From Peptoniphilus_A genitalis (lineage in GTDB: Bacteria > Bacillota > Clostridia > Tissierellales > Peptoniphilaceae), in assembly GCF_949769225.1 (NCBI RefSeq), contig NZ_CATKPB010000010.1: a stretch of 64,000 nucleotides of DNA; one strand, 5' to 3'. The notes beneath the pieces are model-generated. The model made no database searches, had not been told where the DNA came from, and saw only the letters and a list, made by a program, of their open reading frames with translations. The position numbers were made by a program, and so were the translations under genes. Position 1 is the stretch's first letter, and each line of letters begins with the position of its first letter. Positions 7,174-16,741 of this stretch are shown piece after piece.

Positions 7174-8772
7174 TTATTTATTTTTCTTTTGGATTACTGC
7201 TTTCACAAAGCCGTTAAATAATGGGTGAACCTTTGTTGGTCTTGACTTAAATTCTGGATGGAATTGACAAGCCACGAAGAAGTCTTCGTCCTTTAGTTCA
7301 ATTATTTCAACTAGGTCCTTGTCTTCGTTGATACCAGAGAAGACTACTCCAGCTGACCTAATCTTGCCCCTGAAGTCATTGTTAAATTCGTATCTGTGTC
7401 TATGTCTTTCCTTAATTTTTTCTTGACCGTAAAGAGAGTAAACTAGGGAGTCCTTTTCAATTGTGCAGTCGTAGTTGCCAAGTCTTAAAGTTCCTCCAAC
7501 ATTTTTAATGTCCTTTTGGTTTTCTAAAAGATCAATGATTGGATAGTTTGTATCTGGATTTATTTCTGTTGAGTTGGCATCCTTAAATCCAAGCTTGTTT
7601 CTTGCAATGTCAATAAGTGCGATTTGCATTCCGTAACAAATTCCAAAGTAAGGGATGTGGTTGTCACGAGCGTACTTAGAGGCCATAATCATTCCTTCAG
7701 TTCCACGTGATCCAAAACCACCTGGTACAATTATCCCATCAAGTCCATCGAGTATGCTTGCATCTTTTTCAATATCTTCTGCGTCTATCCACTTTATGTT
7801 TACCTTGTAGCCATTTTCGCAACCTGCATCAGTTAAAGCTTGAGTCACAGAAAGATAAGCGTCGTGAAGGCTTACATATTTTCCAACAAGTCCAATAGTA
7901 ACGTCGCCCTTGACGTCCTTAAATCTTTTAACCATATCTCTCCACTTACCCTTGGAAGCTGGTCTGTCTTCTAGGTCAAGTTCCTTTAAGATGTAGTCGT
8001 CAAGGTGTTGTTCGTGGAAAACTAGGGGAACTTCATAAATAAGTTCAACATTTGTTGATTGGATAACTGCTTCCACTGGCACGTCACAGAATAATGAAAT
8101 CTTTTCTCTCAAGTCATCTGTAACTATACCATTAGACCTTACAATTATTACATCAGTTTTAATTCCATTAGACATTAGCTCCTTGAAGGAGTGTTGAGTT
8201 GGCTTTGTCTTTAATTCATCTGAACCAGGAATGTTTGGCACAAGAACTGTGTGAACAAATAGGACGTCAGACTTTTTATTTTCTGAGTGAATTTGTCTTA
8301 TTGCTTCTAAAAATGGAAGGGACTCAATGTCACCTACTGTACCACCAATTTCTGTTATTACAACATCAGCCTTGGATTCTTTGGCAGCCTTGTAAACTGC
8401 GTTTTTAATTTCATTTGTGATGTGAGGAATCACTTGGACAGTTGCTCCGTCGTAGTCTCCCCTTCTCTCCTTGGCAATAACTGTAGAATAAACCTTGCCA
8501 GTTGTAATTGATGCACCCTTAGTCAACTCTTCATCGATAAATCTTTCATAGTGACCAAGGTCTAAGTCAGTTTCTGCTCCATCCTTAGTTACAAAAACTT
8601 CTCCATGTTGGTAGGGACTCATAGTTCCTGGGTCAACATTTAGATAGGGATCAAATTTTTGCATAAAAACAGAAAGTCCCCTGTCCTTTAAAAGTCTACC
8701 AATACTTGCTGCAGAAATTCCCTTTCCAATTCCTGAGACAACTCCACCTGTAACAAATATAAATTTCGTCAT
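7174..8772 (-). CDS. pyrG: CTP synthase
   Basis: 532 residues, full length. The N-terminal amidoligase domain starts with TKFIFVTGGVVSGIGKG, and the C-terminal class I glutamine amidotransferase domain carries the nucleophile in YFGICYGMQ and the HPEF triad residues near the end. It converts UTP to CTP with glutamine as nitrogen donor. Only 8 bases separate it from the stop of the glutamine synthetase gene, and its ribosome site AGGAGG lies in that gap. The supplier of glutamine and a major user are therefore cotranscribed. Confidence 0.97.
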   Translation of the reverse strand: MTKFIFVTGGVVSGIGKGISAASIGRLLKDRGLSVFMQKFDPYLNVDPGTMSPYQHGEVFVTKDGAETDLDLGHYERFIDEELTKGASITTGKVYSTVIAKERRGDYDGATVQVIPHITNEIKNAVYKAAKESKADVVITEIGGTVGDIESLPFLEAIRQIHSENKKSDVLFVHTVLVPNIPGSDELKTKPTQHSFKELMSNGIKTDVIIVRSNGIVTDDLREKISLFCDVPVEAVIQSTNVELIYEVPLVFHEQHLDDYILKELDLEDRPASKGKWRDMVKRFKDVKGDVTIGLVGKYVSLHDAYLSVTQALTDAGCENGYKVNIKWIDAEDIEKDASILDGLDGIIVPGGFGSRGTEGMIMASKYARDNHIPYFGICYGMQIALIDIARNKLGFKDANSTEINPDTNYPIIDLLENQKDIKNVGGTLRLGNYDCTIEKDSLVYSLYGQEKIKERHRHRYEFNNDFRGKIRSAGVVFSGINEDKDLVEIIELKDEDFFVACQFHPEFKSRPTKVHPLFNGFVKAVIQKKNK

Positions 8773-8780
8773 ACTTCCTC

Positions 8781-10853
8781 CTAGCTTAATGAATTAAAAA
8801 TATCTTCGTAAGATGGCAAAGTCATATTCTTTCTTGAGATTAATCTTTCCATTTGGTCCGCTATCCTTCTCGTTGCAAGGAGCTTAGTGGCAATATTTCT
8901 CTCAACATACTCTGCCTTTTTGTATATGTCATCTATATTATTTGAATGATCAAGGAGAAGATTGATTTCATCTCCACATTCAAGTAAGTCCGTAATCATC
9001 TTGTCTATTCTATCATACTTGATCCTTAGTTTTTCATTGTTTTTGAATTTTAAAATTTGAGATAGGTCATTTAATTCAGCCATCCCCATAGGAACTAGGT
9101 CCTTGTGGATCATTGAGACCATAGTCTTGGCCTCAAGACTGTGATAAATTACAACTTCTTCAAGGTTTACCTCATAGGAAGCCTTGATTTCCTTTTCTGT
9201 ATAAATTCCCCTCTTGATGAAAATGTCGTGGAAGTCAAAGTCCCTCAAAGAAACTAGGGCATCGAAATAAGTCTTGTGGTTGGCAAGTCCCCTTCTCTTG
9301 GCTTCTTCCTTCCAATCATCAGAATAATTATCACCGTCGCAAATTATCCTGTCGTGATTTTCCATAATTTCTCTTACAATTTCAAGAGTTTTTTCCCTTA
9401 ACTTATTAGGATCATCTTGGAAGTCCTTTAACTTTTCATAAATATTTGCAAGAGAGTCTGCCATGGCACAATTTAATGCAATGTTTAAATCAGACCCAGT
9501 CTTAGATGAGCCAAGCATCCTAAATTCAAACTTATTACCAGTGAAGGCAACAGCTGCTGTTCTGTTTCTGTCGCTGGAGTCCCTAGGAACACTTAAGAGG
9601 TTGTAACCCCTAAAGCTATTGTCAGAATCTTTTTTGTATTCAATATCTTCCTTAATATCCCTAAATAATTCTTCAAGGTCTGATCCAAGGAAGAGGGAGA
9701 TAATTGCTGGTGGCGCTTCGTCTGCTCCCAGCCTGAAGTCGTTGGAAGTTGATGATGCACTTACCCTCAAAAGACTTTGGTACTTGTCTGTAGCTTCGAT
9801 AATCGCTGCAGTAAATAATAAAAATACATTGTTGTTGTAAGGATCATCGCCTGGGTCAAATACATTTAGTCCATAGTTTGTGACAATGGAATAATTGTTG
9901 TGCTTGCCAGATCCATTTACACTATTAAAGGGTTTTTCATGAAAGAGGCAGACCAAATTATTTTCTAGGGCTGTTTCCTTTAAGATATTCATCAAAAGTT
10001 GATTGTCATCTATTGCCACATTTACATTTTCAAATAGGATTGCCATTTCAAATTGATTTGGGGCAACTTCGTTGTGCTCAGCTTCAGAATAAATTCCAAG
10101 CTCGTAAAGTTTTTTGTCTACGTCCTTATAAAATTTTTCTACCCTTGCAGGAATTTGACCAAAGTAATGGTCTGATAGCTCTTGCCCCTTTGGAGATGGA
10201 GCACCAACAATGGTCCTTCCAATGTTTTTAAGGTCGCTTCTCTTCTTGTAGACTTCCTTATCAAGTAAGAAAAATTCTTGTTCAAGTCCAACCTTGACCC
10301 TCATCCTGTAAGCATACTCATCTTTCTCAAATAAATTTACGACCCTTGTTCCTTCGTCGCTTAGGATTTTTGTGGAGTCAATGAGTGGACCCCTCTTATC
10401 AAGTTTTTCTCCCTTGTAGGACATAAAGATAGTTGGGATGTATAAGACACTTCCAATTACAAAGGAATTTGCTGTAAGGTCCCAATAAGTATAACCCCTT
10501 GCTTCAAAGGTTGACCTCATACCTCCAGATGGGAAGGATGATGCGTCAGGCTCTCCCTTGACAAGTTCCTTGCCAGAGAACCTATTTATTGGTTCGTTAT
10601 CGGAGGTCCTAGATATAAAGGCCTCGTGCTTCTTTGCAGTGTGACCAGAGAGTGGCAAGAACCAGTGGGCAAAGTGAGTTGCACCATTTTTTAAAGCCCA
10701 GTCCTTCATGGCGTGGGCAATGGCATCTGCTGTCTCCCTGTCTAGGTCTTTTTCGTTTCTTAGTGCATCCTTCCACTTTAAGTAGATTGGATAGGGTAGT
10801 GATTCCTTCATCTTCTTCTTGTTAAAACTTTTTATCCCAAATTCTTCTATCAT
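8781..10853 (-). CDS. glnN: Glutamine synthetase type III
   Basis: About 690 residues, the large GSIII form (types I and II are about 350-470). It shares the GSIII N-terminus (THFAHWFLPLSGHTAEKH-like, here TAKKHEAF), EQEFFLLDKE, the SGKHNNYS loop and NRTAAVAFTGNKFEFR. It condenses ammonia and glutamate to glutamine using ATP. I place the start at the ATG at 10853, with GGGGGAAGT just upstream, rather than 27 bases earlier, where there is no ribosome site. A terminator hairpin stands directly before the ribosome site and its promoter lies upstream of that, so expression is probably set by attenuation. Confidence 0.95.
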   Translation of the reverse strand: MIEEFGIKSFNKKKMKESLPYPIYLKWKDALRNEKDLDRETADAIAHAMKDWALKNGATHFAHWFLPLSGHTAKKHEAFISRTSDNEPINRFSGKELVKGEPDASSFPSGGMRSTFEARGYTYWDLTANSFVIGSVLYIPTIFMSYKGEKLDKRGPLIDSTKILSDEGTRVVNLFEKDEYAYRMRVKVGLEQEFFLLDKEVYKKRSDLKNIGRTIVGAPSPKGQELSDHYFGQIPARVEKFYKDVDKKLYELGIYSEAEHNEVAPNQFEMAILFENVNVAIDDNQLLMNILKETALENNLVCLFHEKPFNSVNGSGKHNNYSIVTNYGLNVFDPGDDPYNNNVFLLFTAAIIEATDKYQSLLRVSASSTSNDFRLGADEAPPAIISLFLGSDLEELFRDIKEDIEYKKDSDNSFRGYNLLSVPRDSSDRNRTAAVAFTGNKFEFRMLGSSKTGSDLNIALNCAMADSLANIYEKLKDFQDDPNKLREKTLEIVREIMENHDRIICDGDNYSDDWKEEAKRRGLANHKTYFDALVSLRDFDFHDIFIKRGIYTEKEIKASYEVNLEEVVIYHSLEAKTMVSMIHKDLVPMGMAELNDLSQILKFKNNEKLRIKYDRIDKMITDLLECGDEINLLLDHSNNIDDIYKKAEYVERNIATKLLATRRIADQMERLISRKNMTLPSYEDIFNSLS

Positions 10854-10861
10854 ACTTCCCC

Positions 10862-10909
10862 CTATTAAAAATAAAAACAAAAAAATGGCAATTAATTAAA
10901 ATTGCCATT
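10862..10909 (-). terminator. Leader terminator / attenuator before glnN
   Basis: A perfect 10-bp stem (10900-10909 with 10884-10893, six-base loop) is followed on the minus strand by TTTTTTTGTTTTTATTTTT. It ends only about 10 bases before the glnN ATG. Because a promoter lies between it and the upstream gene, it is in the glnN leader; it may also end the histidine kinase transcript. Confidence 0.75.
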
Positions 10910-10933
10910 ATGAAAAACCTGTGGTTTCTTTTT

Positions 10934-10962
10934 ATTTTATTTCAATTTAAAAACTTTGTCAA
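10934..10962 (-). promoter_or_regulatory. glnN promoter
   Basis: On the minus strand TTGACA (10957-10962), a 17-base spacer and TAAAAT (10934-10939), with a predicted start near 10927. It lies between the histidine kinase stop (10973) and the leader terminator. Confidence 0.75.
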
Positions 10963-10972
10963 TAAAATATAG

Positions 10973-12190
10973 TCAATCAGAATCCCTTAAGAGGAGGACG
11001 TGGACCTCGAACCACTGACCGTGGATTGACACCTTGACTTCTCCACCGAGAAGCTCTGCCAAGTTCTTCACTATGTTAAGACCAAGCCCTGATCCCTCAG
11101 AGTGTCGTGACCTGTCAGCCTTTAAGAGTTCTTCAAAAAGTTCATCAGAATTCATATTTAGTTTTTCATCTACAATGTTCTTCACATAAAATTCTATGGT
11201 TGACTCTCTTTCTATTACACCAGCAAGGACTCTTGTGCCAGGCCTTGCGTGCTTGGCTGCATTGGAAAATAAATTTTCAACTATCCTGACAAAGAGATTG
11301 ACGTCAGTGTAAATTAAAATTTCATCACTTGCTGACTTGTAAGAAAATTCCAAGTCCCTCTTCTCGAAGAGGGAGTCGTAGTCTCCATAGATTTGCAAAA
11401 TCATCTCGTTTAATTCAACTAAGGACTTCTCAATAGATAGGTTGCCCGTGCTTGTCTTGGAAGCAAAGACCAAGTCAACGATTAAGTCCTTTAACCTCGT
11501 TGAGTTCCTCTTGAGTATTGCAACAAAATTCTTCGCCTCGTCATCAAGGACTTCCTTCTTAGACAAGAGATCGGCGTAATTTATTATAGAAGTGAGAGGA
11601 GTCTTTAAGTCGTGAGAAATATTTGTAATCAAATCAACCTTAAACCTCTCGGACCTAAAGTTTTCTTCCAGCCTTAGCCTGTCACGAACCTTAAAGTCTT
11701 CCATTAAGACAGTGATCTTGTCCAGGTATTCATTCTCAAAGGGGCTGGGGATTTCAAATTCATAGCCATAGAGGATGGATTCTATGAGCTCAATTGAAAG
11801 AGCATTTTGAGCAAACTGAACTTCCACAATAATAACCGCCCTTAGGATCATAAAGAGTAGGACGTTTAAAAGGACTATATCGCTTTTTATCAAGCTGTAA
11901 AAAATTATGTACATAATTATTAGGGTCACATTCAAGGTCCCAAAGAGTCTGAAATTTTTAAAACGCCTATACTTGTAGAGGTTGTAGGTAAAAATTGTAT
12001 CCAAGAGTTTCTTCCTCTTGATCTTTAAGAGGGCAAAGATTAAAGTTACAGTCCACGCTAGGATAAAGTGCTTGTTGATGTTAAAGAGTTCAAAAATAAT
12101 TACTGAGGACACAAAAATATTTTCAAGAAAGACCCTGTCCATTAAATCGAGGAATAGGTCTCTCATAAAAACTTTAAAATCAGATAACAT
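10973..12190 (-). CDS. Sensor histidine kinase
   Basis: 405 residues. The N-terminal third holds four or so hydrophobic helices (about 20-60 and 86-125) with no large extracellular loop, suggesting membrane or intramembrane sensing. The HisKA box has phospho-acceptor His193 (ITNISHDLKTPLTS). The HATPase motifs are NLFSNAAKHA and GSGLGLNIVKN. It follows its response regulator with a TAATG stop/start overlap. The architecture resembles VanS-like kinases of Firmicutes; the signal is unknown. Confidence 0.9.
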   Translation of the reverse strand: MLSDFKVFMRDLFLDLMDRVFLENIFVSSVIIFELFNINKHFILAWTVTLIFALLKIKRKKLLDTIFTYNLYKYRRFKNFRLFGTLNVTLIIMYIIFYSLIKSDIVLLNVLLFMILRAVIIVEVQFAQNALSIELIESILYGYEFEIPSPFENEYLDKITVLMEDFKVRDRLRLEENFRSERFKVDLITNISHDLKTPLTSIINYADLLSKKEVLDDEAKNFVAILKRNSTRLKDLIVDLVFASKTSTGNLSIEKSLVELNEMILQIYGDYDSLFEKRDLEFSYKSASDEILIYTDVNLFVRIVENLFSNAAKHARPGTRVLAGVIERESTIEFYVKNIVDEKLNMNSDELFEELLKADRSRHSEGSGLGLNIVKNLAELLGGEVKVSIHGQWFEVHVLLLRDSD

Positions 12191-12882
12191 TACTTGACCT
12201 CAATCTTATAGCCCATCCCATAGACAGACTTAATGAGGTCAGGCTTCCTTGGATTGATTTCAATCTTGTCACGCAAGTGGGAAATATGAACAGAAATTAT
12301 TTTTCTAACATCAATAGCTTCTTCTTCCCAGACCCTTTCATAAATCTCATTAGAAGAAAAAACTCTTCCAGGATTTTTTGCAAGCAAGTAAAGAATCTTG
12401 TATTCATAAGGAGTTAGGTTAGCAAGTTCATCTTCAACACGAACTTCCTTGGAGTCGTCAAAAATTGAAACTCTGCCAATTTTTAAGTCTCCAGTCTTTA
12501 TGTCTGATGCACCAAGAGAAAAATACCTTCTTATTAGGGAGTTGACTCTCGCTGTAAGCTCAACTGCATTAAAGGGCTTAGTGATGTAATCGTCGGCGCC
12601 AACATTTAGGCCCACAATCTTATCTGTGACTTCACCCTTAGCCGATAAAACAATTATTGGAATATTTGTCTTTTCCCTCATCTTCATTATGAGGGTAATT
12701 CCATCCATAACAGGCATCATTATGTCAATGATTGCAAGGTGAATTTCATTCTCCTTAATAATTTCAAGAGCTCTAGCCCCATCTTCTGCTGTGAAGACCT
12801 TGTAGCCCTCGGCTTTCAAATAAATTTTAATTGCGTCTAAGATATCTCTCTCGTCGTCGCAAACTAATATATTGTAGTTCAT
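12190..12882 (-). CDS. OmpR/PhoB-family response regulator
   Basis: About 230 residues from the ATG at 12882, chosen for the GGTGAT ribosome site just upstream; an in-frame ATG 51 bases earlier would add an unconserved tail. Receiver domain with acidic pair D10/E11 and phospho-acceptor Asp53 (AIIDIMMPVMDG), then a winged-helix DNA-binding domain ending in DLIKSVYGMGYKIE. It is coupled to the following sensor kinase. Targets are not evident; the only adjacent divergent gene is the BrkB-like protein. Confidence 0.92.
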   Translation of the reverse strand: MNYNILVCDDERDILDAIKIYLKAEGYKVFTAEDGARALEIIKENEIHLAIIDIMMPVMDGITLIMKMREKTNIPIIVLSAKGEVTDKIVGLNVGADDYITKPFNAVELTARVNSLIRRYFSLGASDIKTGDLKIGRVSIFDDSKEVRVEDELANLTPYEYKILYLLAKNPGRVFSSNEIYERVWEEEAIDVRKIISVHISHLRDKIEINPRKPDLIKSVYGMGYKIEVK

Positions 12883-12916
12883 AGTATCACCTAATCCTAT
12901 TTTATCATTTAATGAT

Positions 12917-12945
12917 TTGTTATCATATGACATTTACTATATAAT
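12917..12945 (+). promoter_or_regulatory. Promoter of the BrkB-like gene
   Basis: TTGTTA (12917-12922), a 17-base spacer and TATAAT (12940-12945) on the plus strand, with AGAGGTG and ATG following closely. Confidence 0.55.
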
Positions 12946-12968
12946 ACTCAAGAGGTGTTAAAGAAAAT

Positions 12969-13883
12969 ATGAATAATTTTATAGATAAGGTCAAAGACAA
13001 AAAGGCCTTTACTTTTTTTGATAAACTAATTTACAGGGTCTTGGACCACGACACCCTATCCTATGGAGGAAGTCTAACATATTTTTTAATATTATCCATC
13101 TTCCCCTTCTTAATATCATTAATCAACGCTATTAATTTTTCAGGGATTCTTGATCCAGAATATCTTTACGGACTTCTCGATGTCCTTCCTGGTGAAATCC
13201 AAGAAATTATAAGAAACTTTTTAAATGAGCTTCACATGTCATCATCGGGATCCTTTTTAACAATCTCCTTCGTGGCAGGTCTTTTCACTGCATCAACTGC
13301 AGTCTTTAAGCTCATGAAGATAATAAATCAATCCTATGGCTTCGTTGAGTCAAGAGGCTTCCTAGCTCAAAGGCTAATGGCCCTCTTCTTTACCCTAGCC
13401 CTAATCCTCATGATTTTTCTTCTTGTCCTCACACAAATCTTTGGACAAATTATTTATGTAAACATTATGTCTTACCTGGGGATTGAGAATGCATCCTTCG
13501 ACAAGATTTGGTCCATTGCAAAAAATGCAATTCCACTTGCCTACATGCTTATTACCTTTATCCTCTTGTACAAATTTTCTCCATCAAAGTCCAGAGAAAA
13601 TATGATTACAATAAAGTCCGTCTTGCCAGGTTCAATCTTCGCAACCCTTGGCCTAATAATTGCATCATCAGGATTTAACTTTTATGTATCCAGCTTCGGC
13701 AAGTATTCCATAACTTATGGATCTCTTGGAGGTATCATAGTCTTTTTGATTTGGCTCTACCTCCTATCAACAATAACTTTAGTTGGGGCAGAGATAAATT
13801 CCACCCTCTACTCCATGAGGAACTTTAAAAGTCTTAACAACTGGCCAAGACATGATTCAATCTTTAAAAATTTACAAGGCTAA
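12969..13883 (+). CDS. YihY/BrkB-family membrane protein
   Basis: 304 residues, about six transmembrane helices, with the family's early motif LSYGGSLTYFLILSIFPFL (about 31-49) and the late GSLGGIIVFLIWLYL. The family was once called ribonuclease BN, but that activity belongs to another protein and the real function is unsettled. It is divergent from the two-component system. Its stop overlaps the stop of the convergent comF-like gene by four bases, leaving no room for a terminator. Confidence 0.88.
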   Translation: MNNFIDKVKDKKAFTFFDKLIYRVLDHDTLSYGGSLTYFLILSIFPFLISLINAINFSGILDPEYLYGLLDVLPGEIQEIIRNFLNELHMSSSGSFLTISFVAGLFTASTAVFKLMKIINQSYGFVESRGFLAQRLMALFFTLALILMIFLLVLTQIFGQIIYVNIMSYLGIENASFDKIWSIAKNAIPLAYMLITFILLYKFSPSKSRENMITIKSVLPGSIFATLGLIIASSGFNFYVSSFGKYSITYGSLGGIIVFLIWLYLLSTITLVGAEINSTLYSMRNFKSLNNWPRHDSIFKNLQG

Positions 13884-14482
13884 GCAATTTCTGTGGCTGC
13901 AATTAGTGCAGTCACTTTTTTTATGCCTGCCTTCTTGGCAATTTTTGTCAGCTCAGAGATTGTTGCCCCAGTTGTTATTACGTCGTCAACGATAATTATC
14001 TCTTCGGCATAATTTTTCACTTCAAAGGCATCTCGTAGGTTCTCTTCACGGTCAAACTTCTTTAATCCAACTTGAAATTTGGTATCTATAACTTTTTCAA
14101 AGACATCCTGGCAGGGCAGGTCCAAGTTTCTTGCAATTTTCTCCGCCAAAATCTTGGACTGGTTGTAGCCTCTTTCCCCTTCCTTCTTCCTGTGCATGGG
14201 GACGTAGGTTATGACTTGGTCCTTTAAGTTTTTCTCCAAAATCTTTTCCGTCATGATTTCAGAAATTATATCCCCATAAGAAAGCTTCCCCTTAAATTTA
14301 AAATCTATAATGAGTCTCCTCATGATGCCAGAGTAAGTGGAAGAAACTATTAAGTCATCAAGGCCTTCTATGTCATAATAGTAGGCTGGGTCCTTATTTA
14401 TTAGACTTATGCACTCGTGACAAAGACCATACTCATTAACTTCTCTCCCACATAAGGGGCACTTATCCTCTTTTAATTTCAT
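13880..14482 (-). CDS. ComF-family phosphoribosyltransferase-like protein
   Basis: 200 residues. A zinc-ribbon start (Cys8, Cys11, Cys21, Cys24) is followed by a type I phosphoribosyltransferase fold with the PRPP-loop motif EIIIVDDVITTGAT near residue 160. ComFC-type proteins are needed for natural transformation in some Firmicutes. No late competence genes adjoin it here. Its start overlaps the 3' end of recD2 by 20 bases, so the two form one transcription unit. Confidence 0.88.
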   Translation of the reverse strand: MKLKEDKCPLCGREVNEYGLCHECISLINKDPAYYYDIEGLDDLIVSSTYSGIMRRLIIDFKFKGKLSYGDIISEIMTEKILEKNLKDQVITYVPMHRKKEGERGYNQSKILAEKIARNLDLPCQDVFEKVIDTKFQVGLKKFDREENLRDAFEVKNYAEEIIIVDDVITTGATISELTKIAKKAGIKKVTALIAATEIA

Positions 14483-16640
14483 CTTGGTCCCTCAACTTTT
14501 TCTCAAGCTTGGAATACCTCTTGCGAGTCCTGTTGTTTTCAATCATCTTCATGAGATAGTCGCTTATGCCCACAAGGACAACTGCCTTTGATGCCCTAGT
14601 TATAGCAGTGTAAATCAAATTTCTTGTTAGGAGCATGGGAGCAGCCCTGTAAATTGGAATTACAACTACGGGGAACTCACTTCCCTGAGACTTGTGGATG
14701 GTCATGGCATAGGCAAGGGCGAGCTCATCAAGATTATCAGACTTGTATTCAACACTTCTCACGTCATCAAAGACAACTGTTAGCTTTTTATTTTCCTTGT
14801 CAATTTTTGAAATATAACCAAGGTCTCCGTTAAAAACTCCCTTTTGCTTGTCCTCATAAAATTCATTTTCTATTTTGGATTCCAACTCATAATTATTTTT
14901 TGTCTGTAGGACCCTGTCCCCCAACTTAAATTTTTTGCCAAGGACTTCTATAAATTCGTCGCTGTCATTTAAGTGATCTTGGAGGGCAAGGTTTAAGTTT
15001 TCTGTCCCATGGACCCCCTTCTTGGTTGGAGTAAGAACTTGGACATCAGCCTGGCTCACATTAAAATAATTTGGCAACCTAGTCTTCACAAGGTCCTTAA
15101 TAATTTCAAGTCCCTTGGCCTCTCCCCTTTCAGAAATCATAAAGAAGTCGCCACGATTTAAGATTGGAGCCTCTCCCTTGTTAATCAAGTGGGCGTTTTT
15201 GACAATCATGGACTCTTCAGACTGCCTAAAAATTTCTTCAAGGTTGACTGACTCAATGACTCCTGATTCCAAAATATCTGCCAAGACATTACCAGGGCCA
15301 ACAGATGGAAGTTGGTCCTTATCGCCAACTAAGATCAAGCGAGTTGGGGACTCAATGGACTTTAAGAGAGTTTCCATTAAGAGGATGTCCACCATGGAAA
15401 CCTCGTCAAGAATTAAGACATCACACTCAAGCTCTTCAACATTGGCAAAGTCGCCGCCAAAACCAATCTCAAGGAGCTTGTGGATGGTGAAGGCATCTCT
15501 TCCAGTTTGTTCCTTCATCCTCTTGGCAGCCCTTCCCGTTGGAGCAGCCAACTTTATCTCCTTGTCCATGGACTCAAAAATATCTATTAAGACCTTTAGG
15601 GTTGTGGTCTTACCAGTTCCCGGTCCCCCAGTTATGACAAAGACACCCTTATTGATGGCGTCCTTGACTGCCCTTCTCTGAGTTTTGGAAAGCTCAATAT
15701 TTCTAAATTTTTCAGTATTTTTAATTTTTTCATCAATATCAAAATTTTCATCAAAGGAATTATTTAATTCAATTAACTTGCCTGCAACATAATTTTCTGC
15801 TGCCAAGTACCTAGCTATGTAGCAGTTGTAATCTTCTCCGTCCCTCTCGACGAAAAAGTTTTTCTCAAGAGTTAGAGTCCTTGCAATCTCATCTGGGTCC
15901 TCAAAGCTTGTCCCAAGAATTTTTTCTTCAGCCTTGATTAACTTGTCAAGGGGCAAGTAAGTGTGACCATCCCTATTGGCAAGCATGAGGGCGTACTTAA
16001 GTCCAGCCAGCCTTCTAAAGTCAGAGTCCTTTGCTATCCCAATGGACTCAGCAATTTCATCCGCCTTCTTAAAGCCCAGCCCCCTCACTCTTCCTATCAA
16101 GTCGTAGGGATTTTTCATTACGATTTCTATGGACTCGTCCCCATACTCCTTGTAGATTTTTAAAATCACAGAAGCTGGAAGGTTGTACTTAGAGAAGTGA
16201 AGGAAGATCTTCCTCATGGCATACTGCTTGTCCAGGGCTTCCTTGATGTCCTTAAATTTTTTTCTCCCAATGCCCTTAATAGATAGGAGCCTTTCAGGAT
16301 GATTTTCTATAACATCAAGAGTCTGATCCTTAAACTCATCAACTATCCTCTCAGCCATTTTCTCTCCAACGTGGGGGATCATGGCAGAAGAAAGATAAGA
16401 GACAATTGCAGCTTCCCCCTCAGGCATAACTTCTTCAAGGTCTGTAAAGGCAAACTGGTCTCCATACTTATTGTGGTAGGTGAAGTCCCCAGTAAATTTG
16501 TATTTTAAGTTTTCTTTAAAAATTGTGGCTGAGCCAACAACTACAAGGTCGCCATCACTTGAAATTATTTTTGCAACAGTGTAGCCGTTGTCTTCATTTC
16601 TAAAAATTATTTTCTCCACAAGACCTTCAAGACTAATCAA
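14463..16640 (-). CDS. recD2: RecD2 (RecD-like) DNA helicase
   Basis: 725 residues. The N-terminal extension carries helix-hairpin-helix repeats (about 85-135 and 180-200) typical of RecD2, which works without RecBC. Superfamily 1 helicase motifs follow: Walker A GGPGTGKTT at 338-346, Walker B DE at 412-413, and the late motif AMTIHKSQGSEF. It unwinds DNA 5' to 3' and has repair and replication-fork roles in Bacillus. It is the first gene of a pair with comF. Confidence 0.93.
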   Translation of the reverse strand: MISLEGLVEKIIFRNEDNGYTVAKIISSDGDLVVVGSATIFKENLKYKFTGDFTYHNKYGDQFAFTDLEEVMPEGEAAIVSYLSSAMIPHVGEKMAERIVDEFKDQTLDVIENHPERLLSIKGIGRKKFKDIKEALDKQYAMRKIFLHFSKYNLPASVILKIYKEYGDESIEIVMKNPYDLIGRVRGLGFKKADEIAESIGIAKDSDFRRLAGLKYALMLANRDGHTYLPLDKLIKAEEKILGTSFEDPDEIARTLTLEKNFFVERDGEDYNCYIARYLAAENYVAGKLIELNNSFDENFDIDEKIKNTEKFRNIELSKTQRRAVKDAINKGVFVITGGPGTGKTTTLKVLIDIFESMDKEIKLAAPTGRAAKRMKEQTGRDAFTIHKLLEIGFGGDFANVEELECDVLILDEVSMVDILLMETLLKSIESPTRLILVGDKDQLPSVGPGNVLADILESGVIESVNLEEIFRQSEESMIVKNAHLINKGEAPILNRGDFFMISERGEAKGLEIIKDLVKTRLPNYFNVSQADVQVLTPTKKGVHGTENLNLALQDHLNDSDEFIEVLGKKFKLGDRVLQTKNNYELESKIENEFYEDKQKGVFNGDLGYISKIDKENKKLTVVFDDVRSVEYKSDNLDELALAYAMTIHKSQGSEFPVVVIPIYRAAPMLLTRNLIYTAITRASKAVVLVGISDYLMKMIENNRTRKRYSKLEKKLRDQDEIKRG

Positions 16641-16711
16641 TTAAAACACCTCGACAATATTGTATCAAGTAATGGAAAGATTATACAGAAATATTTGCCG
16701 GCTTATGAGCA

Positions 16712-16737
16712 TTAAAAAAGAGGTCCCCTTGGACCTC
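16712..16737 (-). terminator. Terminator after the PspC gene
   Basis: Stem GAGGTCC (16720-16726) / GGACCTC (16731-16737) with loop CCTT; on the minus strand it runs into TTTTTT. It begins 5 bases past the stop. Confidence 0.85.
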
Positions 16738-16741
16738 CCTC

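Noticed and set aside
10862..10962. ANTAR-type dual hexaloop antiterminator in the glnN leader
   Set aside because: The terminator loop is TTAATT without the required A1/G4, and the neighbouring small hairpin has a three-base loop.
15115..15681. 188-codon plus-strand frame opposite recD2
   Set aside because: It lies antisense within intact helicase motifs, a shadow of codon bias.
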